Positions 43,948-50,703 of a stretch of DNA of 50,703 bases are shown here, in pieces. Positions within the stretch are counted from its first letter, which is position 1; each line of letters begins with the position of its first letter. Made by a program: the position numbers and the translations under genes. The stretch comes from Cytophagaceae bacterium. GTDB taxonomy: Bacteria > Bacteroidota > Bacteroidia > Cytophagales > Flexibacteraceae. The stretch covers positions 1-50,703 of the forward strand of contig JAIXYP010000050.1 of the NCBI GenBank assembly GCA_027490155.1. The letters run 5' to 3'. Under the pieces are notes generated by a model. It saw only the letters and a list, made by a program, of their open reading frames with translations, did no database searches and was not told where the DNA came from.

Positions 43948-45612
43948 GTGAAACAAACAAAAACAAGCTCCCTAGCCGTGCGTCTACCACTCCTGATTGG
44001 CCTCACACTAGCCGGTGGTATTTTCCTCGGAGCAAAAGTCTTCAGTACCACAGAAACAAGCAGCAAAGACGACCTCAACAAGAACTTGATCAAGATGCAA
44101 GAGGTCTTGTTCCATATCCAGAATGATTATGTCGATACCGTCAACATCAACCGGTTGACAGATGAGGCCATCACGAAGGTGCTTGAAAACCTCGATCCGC
44201 ATTCTGTTTATATCCCAACTAAAGAGGTAGAGCTAGCCAACACGCAACTCGAGGGTGACTTTGATGGCATCGGAGTTGAGTTCTTGATTGTCCGTGATAC
44301 GATTGAGGTCGTTACACCCCTATCTGGCGGACCCAGCGAGGCTGTCGGCGTACATGCTGGGGACAAAATCGTGAAGGTAGATGGCAAGTCAGTAGCTGGT
44401 ATCGGTATCACCAATCGCGAGGTCTTCAGCAAACTACGTGGCCCACGTAATACTAAGGTTGTGGTGACAATGAAACGCCGTGGCGAAACGAAACCAATCG
44501 ACTTCACTATCACCCGTGGCAAAATACCGACGCATAGCATGGATGTCGCTTATATGGTCGACAAAACGACTGGCTACATCAAGATCAACCGCTTTTCTGC
44601 AACCACGTATGATGAGTTTTCGGCAGGATTAAGCAAGCTAACAGGCCTAGGTGCCAAACGACTCGTTCTGGATCTCAGAGGGAATCCTGGAGGATATATG
44701 GACCGTGCTACCCGCATGGCGGATGACTTCTTGTCAGATGGACGTATGATTGTGTATACCAAAAGCAAAGATCCAGTCCGGTTCAACCAAGAGATCACCA
44801 GCACACCTGGCGGCAAGTTCGAAAAAGGTAATGTTGTGGTCCTGATTGACGAAGGCTCAGCCTCCGCCTCGGAGATTGTTTCGGGTGCCTTGCAGGACAA
44901 TGACCGTGCCCTTGTCGTTGGCCGAAGGAGCTTTGGCAAAGGACTTGTCCAGATGCCTTTCAAACTCAGCGACCGTAGCGAGCTTAGGCTCACCATCTCT
45001 CGGTACTACACTCCAGCGGGCCGCAGCATCCAGAAGTCCTATGAAAAAGGTGCTAAAGACTATGAGATGGACTTTGAAAAACGCTACAAAGGTGGCGAGC
45101 TCTTCAATGCCGATAGCATCAAGTTTAATAATGCCCTCAAATTCAAGACTATATCTGGCCGCACTGTATATGGTGGTGGAGGTATTATGCCCGATATTTT
45201 TGTACCCCTCGACACCAATATTGCCTATCGTTACATGAACGAGCTGAGCAACAAATTTGTCATCCGGGAATATGCGCTTGACTATGCCGAAGGACATAAG
45301 GTCGAGCTACAACAGGCCGGACGCGAAGCTTTCGTGAACAACTTTGTAGTCTCCGAGGACATGATGAAAACAGTCATAGCCAACGGCGAGAAACAAGGAG
45401 TCAAGTATAATGACGCCTCCTACAAAAAGGCCGGTAAGAACATCCGCAACTTAGTTAAGGCCTTCATTGGTCGAAGCCTTTGGAAAGAAGATGGTTTCTT
45501 CCCGGTTCTGAACCAGCAAGATGAGGTCTTCATGACTGGCTATGGTCTGTTCAAGAAAGCTGCCGAAATCGAGACACAAGGCCAAAAGGTAAAGTCGGCC
45601 TCTATCCGCTAG
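43948..45612 (+). CDS. S41 carboxy-terminal processing protease (CtpA-like)
   Basis: Periplasmic, membrane-anchored serine protease that trims C-termini. N-terminal membrane helix (LPLLIGLTLAGGIFLGAKV), then a PDZ domain (about residues 98-180, GDFDGIGVEFLIV and AGDKIVKVDGKSVAGIG), then the S41 core with LDLRGNPGGYMD. The catalytic Ser306 in DEGSASASE and Lys331 in SFGKGLVQ are 25 residues apart, as in known family members. There is no ATG: GTG at 43948 (GTG-AAA-CAA) is chosen over TTG at 43942. A strong terminator follows. Confidence 0.94.
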   Translation: MKQTKTSSLAVRLPLLIGLTLAGGIFLGAKVFSTTETSSKDDLNKNLIKMQEVLFHIQNDYVDTVNINRLTDEAITKVLENLDPHSVYIPTKEVELANTQLEGDFDGIGVEFLIVRDTIEVVTPLSGGPSEAVGVHAGDKIVKVDGKSVAGIGITNREVFSKLRGPRNTKVVVTMKRRGETKPIDFTITRGKIPTHSMDVAYMVDKTTGYIKINRFSATTYDEFSAGLSKLTGLGAKRLVLDLRGNPGGYMDRATRMADDFLSDGRMIVYTKSKDPVRFNQEITSTPGGKFEKGNVVVLIDEGSASASEIVSGALQDNDRALVVGRRSFGKGLVQMPFKLSDRSELRLTISRYYTPAGRSIQKSYEKGAKDYEMDFEKRYKGGELFNADSIKFNNALKFKTISGRTVYGGGGIMPDIFVPLDTNIAYRYMNELSNKFVIREYALDYAEGHKVELQQAGREAFVNNFVVSEDMMKTVIANGEKQGVKYNDASYKKAGKNIRNLVKAFIGRSLWKEDGFFPVLNQQDEVFMTGYGLFKKAAEIETQGQKVKSASIR

Positions 45613-45679
45613 GCGCATCTTGATTTAGGGCATCTAAAGCCATCAAGTTGGTTGCCCACCTGTACAACAATCCATCCGA

Positions 45680-45721
45680 CCAAGGGCCTACCAGACAACT
45701 GATAGGCCTTTGGTTTTTTTG
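45680..45721 (+). terminator. Terminator of the S41 protease gene
   Basis: 11-bp stem CCAAGGGCCTA (45680-45690) / TAGGCCTTTGG (45703-45713, one G-U pair), 12-base loop, then a run of seven T followed by GG. Confidence 0.92.
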
Positions 45722-45751
45722 GCTGAGTGATGATCGCATTCTGTATTTTTG
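45718..45751 (+). promoter_or_regulatory. Promoter of hmgA overlapping the upstream terminator
   Basis: TTTG (45718-45721), 22 bases, TATTTTTG (45744-45751). The -33 box is formed by the end of the terminator T-run. Predicted leader about 140 bases. Confidence 0.5.
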
Positions 45752-45794
45752 GGCAACCATTGACGCCAACTGGCCATTAACCACTTGTTAGCAA

Positions 45795-45818
45795 TTGTAC
45801 CCACATGGTATGGTACAA
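45795..45818 (+). promoter_or_regulatory. Inverted repeat in the hmgA leader, possible operator
   Basis: Perfect 7-bp inverted repeat TTGTACC (45795-45801) / GGTACAA (45812-45818), 10-base spacer, between the predicted promoter and the hmgA ATG. Confidence 0.4.
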
Positions 45819-45900
45819 CCTCCTGCGTTGCCTAATAAAATTGGCGCATATGGAAGTCCTAGATCATTAGCCTTAACATACACCAAAACTAAACGACCCG

Positions 45901-47061
45901 ATGCCCTTCTACCAACGCCGCGGCCAAGTCCCTCCCAAACGTCACACCCAGTTTCGTCAGCCAGATGGCTCTCTCTATAAGGAGGAGTTGGTAAGCTCCC
46001 TTGGGTTTAGTGGCATATACTCCTTGTTGTATCATAAGTATATGCCGACCCAAATCACGCGTGTGGGGGGCCGCAAGCCAGTAACTGTGACCGATGCCAA
46101 TATTGGTCTGCAACCAATCCACCTCAAAACATCTGTAGCCGGCACAACTGGTGACGATATCATTGATAGCCGTGTGCCGATGTTGTTCAACAACGACTGT
46201 GTGTTGTACATTAGTAACCCAACGGCACGGTCGATGGACTATTATTACAAAAATGGGGAGGCGGACGAAGTCTTGTTCGTGCAAGAAGGTTCAGGCAGTT
46301 TGTATTCGCAGTTTGGCAAGCTAGATTTCAGCGCAGGTGATTATGTCGTGATCCCTCGTACCGTGATCTACCGGCTAGCTTTTGCCGATGGCCCAGTAAG
46401 GCTATTGGTCATTGAGTGTTTCGGCCCTGTCGAAACAGTCAAACGGTACCGCAATGAAGCTGGCCAGCTTGAAGAGCACAGCCCGTACTGCGAGCGTGAC
46501 ATCCGGACACCAGACGAGTTGGTGCTTGAGGATGACCGGGAGCAAGAATGGGAAATCAAGGTCAAGAAGGATGGCTACCTCAATAGCTTCTTCTATAAAC
46601 ACTCACCGTTAGATGTCGTTGGCTGGGATGGATATTTATTTCCTTATGCCTTCAGCATCCGAGATTTTGAGCCGATCACTGGACGCCTCCATTTACCTCC
46701 ACCTATCCATCAGACCTTCCAAGCGCCTAATTTGGTAATCTGTTCGTTTGTGCCACGCTTGTTTGACTACCATCCGCTTTCGATCCCTGCGCCTTATAAC
46801 CACAGCAATATCGACAGCGACGAAGTGCTATATTACGTCGAAGGAAATTTCATGAGCCGAAAAGGTATTGATGTTGGCTCCTTCACGCTCCATCCGGGGG
46901 GGCTCCCTCATGGGCCTCACCCAGGCACGGTCGAGGCCTCGATAGGCGCCAAGGAAACCCATGAACTAGCTGTGATGGTCGATACTTTCAAACCGTTGAA
47001 AGTAGCCGCTGATGCCTTACCTTGGCTGGACCCTAACTATGCAATGAGCTGGAACCAATAA
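45901..47061 (+). CDS. hmgA: Homogentisate 1,2-dioxygenase
   Basis: Iron(II) ring-cleaving dioxygenase of phenylalanine/tyrosine degradation; makes maleylacetoacetate. The opening MPFYQRRGQVPPKRHTQFR and GFSGIYSLLYHKYMPT are typical. Two-cupin fold: iron ligands are predicted as His301 and Glu308 in NHSNIDSDEV and His337 in LPHGPHPG. 386 residues, shorter than the human and Pseudomonas forms (about 435-445) but normal for Bacteroidota. No fahA, maiA or hpd lies next to it. It has its own promoter and an inverted repeat in the leader. Confidence 0.93.
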   Translation: MPFYQRRGQVPPKRHTQFRQPDGSLYKEELVSSLGFSGIYSLLYHKYMPTQITRVGGRKPVTVTDANIGLQPIHLKTSVAGTTGDDIIDSRVPMLFNNDCVLYISNPTARSMDYYYKNGEADEVLFVQEGSGSLYSQFGKLDFSAGDYVVIPRTVIYRLAFADGPVRLLVIECFGPVETVKRYRNEAGQLEEHSPYCERDIRTPDELVLEDDREQEWEIKVKKDGYLNSFFYKHSPLDVVGWDGYLFPYAFSIRDFEPITGRLHLPPPIHQTFQAPNLVICSFVPRLFDYHPLSIPAPYNHSNIDSDEVLYYVEGNFMSRKGIDVGSFTLHPGGLPHGPHPGTVEASIGAKETHELAVMVDTFKPLKVAADALPWLDPNYAMSWNQ

Positions 47062-47400
47062 TTAGGAGACTTGTTCAGTCCATAATTGGCAAATCAGCAA
47101 AAAACAACCTCATAACTGAAATGTACCCCTGATTAGACGTCTAATCGACCTCACTTGTGCCAGATTGTTCGGTTTTGATGCCACAACCTTAGGATTTCTT
47201 CTTATTCTGGATAGTTTTGTCCCTTTGGAAAATCATCTTGGTGGTTATTCCAACGGTTGGGTTTGGTTTTCGGTCTTCTGGATACCACATCAAGAGCGGT
47301 ACTAAGCCACAATCACCTGAGCAGTCCATTTATACCCTAAGGACCAGCATATTTAGTCAAGCGGTCTGTTGGGTAAACCAGCATTTCTTGAACGTACACC
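47062..47400 (+). promoter_or_regulatory. Intergenic region with a perfect 16-bp palindrome and M43 promoter box
   Basis: 339 bases without a coding frame I can support. It contains the perfect 16-bp palindrome GATTAGACGTCTAATC (47131-47146) and a -7 box TAGTTTTG (47212-47219). The leader to the M43 ATG would be about 175 bases. No rho-independent terminator for hmgA is evident. Confidence 0.5.
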
Positions 47401-49605
47401 ATGCGATTAACTTTACGTAAAATCCTGCCAACCACCATATTGGTTAGTGCACTTGCTTTATCATCAAGGCTTGTGTCGGGTCAGCAGGCCAGCGCACCCC
47501 AACCAAGTGGCTTATTGCCTGGTTGTGGCACCAGTATGATGGTTGAGCGGTCATTGGCCGAAAATCCACATCTGCGGGCTAACATAGCTGCCCTCGAGCA
47601 GCAGTCTGCCGATTTTATGAAAAAGTGGCAGGCAAGACATGGTGCAAAGTCTCCACTAGACACCACTATAGTTATCCCTGTTGTGGTACATATCATTCAC
47701 ACAAACGGGTCAGACAACATCAGCAAGGCGCAGGTTGATGATGCCATCAGGATCATAAATGAGGACTTTAACCGCACTAGTGCAGACACAGGAGCCGTAA
47801 CAGCCAACTTCAAGCCCATTGTCGGGACCACCAAGATGGTCTTTAGGCTTGCAACCAAAGACCCAAATGGCAACTGCACCCAAGGCGTCACCCGTACCTA
47901 CTCATTATTGACTAACAGTGCTGGCGAAAACGTTAAGCAACTTATAGGCTGGCCAACAGAGCGTTATTACAACATATGGGTTGTGGGTCGTATCGCAAGT
48001 GGAGCTGGTGGGTATGCCTTCTACCCAGGTACAGCCCCACGACAGTCACAAGAAGGAGTAGTGGTGCTAAATACCCAGTTTGGATCGATAGGCCTTAGTA
48101 GCCGCAACAATTTTTCGTCACGGACGATGACCCATGAGACTGGGCACTTTTTCAATCTGCCACATACTTGGGGCAGCACTAATTCTCCAGGACTTGCCTC
48201 AAATTGCAACGTGGATGACGGAGTTGCAGATACACCGAACACTATAGGTGTCTCCAACCAAAGCTGCCCTTTGAGCATGGTGAGTTGCGGTTTCTTGGCA
48301 AACGTCGAGAACTACATGGACTATAGCACTTGTGGACGGATGTTCACAGAAGGGCAATCCATCCGGATGCGTGCCTCTGCAGCATCAAACCTAGGACTTA
48401 GGTCAAACCTATGGCAGGCCAGTAATCTTATCGCTACTGGCACCGCCGATCCATATCAGCCACCACTTTGCCCACCTATCGCAATTTATATCCCAAGGAT
48501 TAGCCAAGGATGTGGAGGCAAAAATATTGCGGTTTTTGGCTATGCATACAACGCACCTGATGATACTACTCTAACTTGGAAATGGATATCACCGACTGCA
48601 ACGGTAGATACGCTCTACGGCAAAGCTGCTAGCTTCGTTTATACAACACCTGGTATCAAGTCAGTCAAGTTGATCCTTTACAATGCTGCTGGGGCTGATA
48701 CCATCATGGTTGCAAACGCCTACCGCATCATTGATACCAATGGAGGCCTAGCCTCTCCTTTCAACGAGGGGTTCGAAGCTGATAGTTTCCCAAGCCCAAG
48801 TGCATTGCCACTAACATCACGCTGGTATTTTGATGGCGGCAACCGCACATGGCAACGGACAAAACTGGCTTCTAACCGGGATACAGCCAGTCTGTATATA
48901 CCCCTGCGCCAACAACCTCGCAACACGACCTCTCAGCTCTTCAGCCCGCGGATTAGCCTAGCAGGTATGACTAGGCCTGTTTTCCTCGGATTTGACCATG
49001 CCTTTGCTACTGCGCATGACACAGCCAACAATCGCCTAATCGTTTCCGTCAGCACAGACTGCGGCGGGCTATGGCAACAAATCTATATCAGGACGAAAAG
49101 TAGCAGCCCGAAGATTAATACCAATGTGGGCGGATTGGTAATTTCCAACGGATTGTTTGTACCTCGTGCTAACGAATGGCGAACCAATTATGTGTCACTT
49201 GACCGGTACCTATCTGCTGGCAATATTTCCATCAGGTTCGAGGTCTTTAACCAAGAAGGCAATGCTATCTACCTTGATAACATCAATGTGGGTAGCAACC
49301 TTGTGACTGAACTTGATGCCTCTACTAGCCAGATTTCAAATCCTACATTCAGGATTATGCCAAATCCGTCGGGTGCAAGTTTGCCAACTGCCGAAATTAG
49401 CTCGACCACTGACGGAGTTGCCAACTTATTGGTTTACAGCATCACAGGTCAGCTGCTAAGTGACACCAAACATTTGGTTACTGTCGGCTCGAACGCATTA
49501 ACGTTTCCTAATCACCTTTCCGGACTGCAGTCAGGAACGTATATTGCGAAAATTTTGATGCCCAATGGTGCCATTGCACAACAAAAATGGGTGGTGATAC
49601 CATAA
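47401..49605 (+). CDS. Secreted M43 (pappalysin-type) metalloprotease with T9SS sorting domain
   Basis: 734-residue exported zinc endopeptidase. Signal peptide to about residue 27 (LSSRLVSG), then a propeptide with a lone Cys42 (GCGT) that may act as a latency switch (inference). Metzincin motif HETGHFFNLPH: His245, Glu246, His249, His255; Met-turn NYMDYSTC at 304-311. A PKD-like domain (about 390-450), a MAM/concanavalin-like domain (about 455-640, ending AIYLDNINVG) and a type A CTD with IMPNPSG, LVYSITGQLL and LQSGTYIAKI follow. The CTD directs type IX secretion. A paralogue follows downstream. Confidence 0.95.
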   Translation: MRLTLRKILPTTILVSALALSSRLVSGQQASAPQPSGLLPGCGTSMMVERSLAENPHLRANIAALEQQSADFMKKWQARHGAKSPLDTTIVIPVVVHIIHTNGSDNISKAQVDDAIRIINEDFNRTSADTGAVTANFKPIVGTTKMVFRLATKDPNGNCTQGVTRTYSLLTNSAGENVKQLIGWPTERYYNIWVVGRIASGAGGYAFYPGTAPRQSQEGVVVLNTQFGSIGLSSRNNFSSRTMTHETGHFFNLPHTWGSTNSPGLASNCNVDDGVADTPNTIGVSNQSCPLSMVSCGFLANVENYMDYSTCGRMFTEGQSIRMRASAASNLGLRSNLWQASNLIATGTADPYQPPLCPPIAIYIPRISQGCGGKNIAVFGYAYNAPDDTTLTWKWISPTATVDTLYGKAASFVYTTPGIKSVKLILYNAAGADTIMVANAYRIIDTNGGLASPFNEGFEADSFPSPSALPLTSRWYFDGGNRTWQRTKLASNRDTASLYIPLRQQPRNTTSQLFSPRISLAGMTRPVFLGFDHAFATAHDTANNRLIVSVSTDCGGLWQQIYIRTKSSSPKINTNVGGLVISNGLFVPRANEWRTNYVSLDRYLSAGNISIRFEVFNQEGNAIYLDNINVGSNLVTELDASTSQISNPTFRIMPNPSGASLPTAEISSTTDGVANLLVYSITGQLLSDTKHLVTVGSNALTFPNHLSGLQSGTYIAKILMPNGAIAQQKWVVIP

Positions 49606-49726
49606 ATAGCCAACGATTGTGCAACCATTGACGCATTAATGCTGTCTTGTCATCGGAGGCCTTTTTTACCTCAATAACTTACCCTGCTACACCAAAAATC
49701 GTACTAATACCCCCTTCGCCTTCTAT

Positions 49727-50703
49727 ATGGCTTTTTCAAAATCAATTTTTTCGGTCGGGTTGGCAATGCTGACAGCCTCATTGCTGTCAACTAGTGCCTT
49801 TGCACAGCAGGCCAAACCATGCTACACGCACTCAATGGAGGAAGAGGTATGGGCAAAAGACCCTGCCAAGCGTAAAGCATTTGAGCAATACAACCAACAG
49901 ATCATGGCGCAAGCGAATGCCATGGGACCTGTAAAAAGCACCAATGCTATCCGGGCTATTGTGCCAGTCGTGATCCATATCATTCAACCTACTTCAACAC
50001 CTTGGGTTGATGACTCCCAGATCTATGATGCGCTTCGTATCCTGAACCGTGATTTCCAGAAACGCAATGCAGATACCGCTACGGTTATCGCAAGGTTTCG
50101 CCCTATCATTGGCGACCCTGACTTTGAGTTCCGCCTTGCAACTGTGGACCCTAATGGCAACTGTACTAACGGTATAACCAGAACAATAAGTGCCCTTAGT
50201 ACTGCTGCTAGTGATAACGTCAAGGATCTTATCAGCTGGAATACGCGCAACTACTACAACATTTGGGTCGTACAGACAATCGCCAGCGGAGCTGGTGGTT
50301 ATGCATACCGCCCAGGCAACTCACCAGGTGCACGGTACGAAGGTGTGGTTGTACTTGCTAGCCAATTCGGTAGCATTGGACTCAGCCAAGGTGGGGGTAA
50401 TCTTGCAGCTAGGACTCTGACCCACGAAACAGGTCACTTCTTTAACCTACCACATACTTGGGGTAGCACCAACACGCCTGGCATTGCATCAAACTGTGGC
50501 TTTGATGACGGAATCACCGATACCCCGAACACCATTGGTGTCACTGGCCAAGGTTGCCCAACAAATCAGGCTGCATGCGCTGGAGACCCTAGCCCGATCG
50601 CAAACGTCGAAAACTACATGGACTATGCCGACTGTGAGCGCATGTTTACCATCGGCCAAACCAATGCAATGATCGCTGCAGCAGCCTCAGCTGCTGGTGG
50701 CCG
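49727..50703 (+). CDS. Second M43 metalloprotease, 3' end outside window
   Basis: Open frame from ATG 49727 to the window end (325 codons visible). Signal peptide MAFSKSIFSVGLAMLTASLL with cleavage after STSAFA, propeptide with Cys32 (PCYTHS). Catalytic motif HETGHFFNLPH: His233, Glu234, His237, His243; Met-turn NYMDYADC at 297-304. It aligns along its length with the upstream protease (for example NYYNIWVV, FGSIGLS, DTPNTIGV) but has a longer loop before the Met-turn. The C-terminal part, probably with a sorting domain, is not visible. The 121-base gap to the first gene shows no clear terminator. Confidence 0.93.
   Translation, partial: MAFSKSIFSVGLAMLTASLLSTSAFAQQAKPCYTHSMEEEVWAKDPAKRKAFEQYNQQIMAQANAMGPVKSTNAIRAIVPVVIHIIQPTSTPWVDDSQIYDALRILNRDFQKRNADTATVIARFRPIIGDPDFEFRLATVDPNGNCTNGITRTISALSTAASDNVKDLISWNTRNYYNIWVVQTIASGAGGYAYRPGNSPGARYEGVVVLASQFGSIGLSQGGGNLAARTLTHETGHFFNLPHTWGSTNTPGIASNCGFDDGITDTPNTIGVTGQGCPTNQAACAGDPSPIANVENYMDYADCERMFTIGQTNAMIAAAASAAGG

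Noticed and set aside
47217-47420. 67-residue plus-strand frame overlapping the M43 start
   Set aside because: It overlaps the signal peptide of the M43 gene in another frame and has no recognisable feature.
1-50703. Mobile elements, prophage, toxin-antitoxin or defence systems
   Set aside because: No transposase, integrase, phage structural protein, restriction enzyme or toxin-like pair was seen in any frame.

Overview
This window is a stretch of chromosome from a member of the Bacteroidota. The evidence is the PorX response regulator of the type IX secretion system (T9SS), secreted proteins with C-terminal T9SS sorting domains, an S46 dipeptidyl-peptidase, DUF1573 and UbiA-family proteins, and a repeated promoter element TAnnTTFG-like in form (TAnnTTTG, the known Bacteroidota -7 box) in front of many genes. 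Most genes are core housekeeping. I see no insertion sequence, prophage, integrase, CRISPR array or rRNA. The one RNA gene I can support is a tRNA-Leu(CAA) at 23190-23273.

Layout. 1-3724: the 3' part of a membrane zinc protease, porX, and a DUF1573 protein. 3757-10943: bifunctional hisB, a DUF2520 dehydrogenase-like protein, an AlbA_2/winged-helix protein, a TPR protein with a DMT transporter, tRNA hydroxylase trhO and a nucleoside phosphorylase, closed by a strong bidirectional terminator. 10971-22156: mostly minus strand, with a DUF349 protein, mreD-mreC, an ABC-F ATPase, a glycosyltransferase (plus strand), a tandem PaaB-like protein, a membrane J-domain/TPR protein, recN and lysA. 22402-25279: upp, tRNA-Leu, a coiled-coil lipoprotein and truA. 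25361-31156: one 1931-residue secreted protein made of five long repeats, with an unusual leader. 31529-37987: a small membrane protein, a UbiA prenyltransferase, two exported proteins of unknown function, ssb, mutY, an HU-like protein and an atypical SDR. 38097-43359: an S46 peptidase, a small membrane protein and nrdA. 43948-50703: a CtpA-like S41 protease, homogentisate dioxygenase and two tandem M43 metalloproteases, the second cut by the window end.

How the genes fit together. The clearest theme is T9SS: PorX is the regulator, and the giant repeat protein and the M43 protease(s) are likely cargo. The S46 exopeptidase, M43 endopeptidases and homogentisate dioxygenase suggest a peptide- and amino-acid-degrading lifestyle (inference). 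The best candidates for something undescribed are the five-unit giant protein with its inverted-repeat leader, the double PaaB-like protein without the rest of the epoxidase operon, the J-TM-TPR protein, and perfect palindromes next to hmgA, the first M43 gene and the coiled-coil lipoprotein gene.

Several longest-ORF starts are probably too early. I moved the starts of hisB, trhO, ssb, the SDR and others on the evidence of promoters, terminators, signal peptides or family start points. Residue numbers below refer to the starts I chose. All motif recognition was done by eye; no searches were run.
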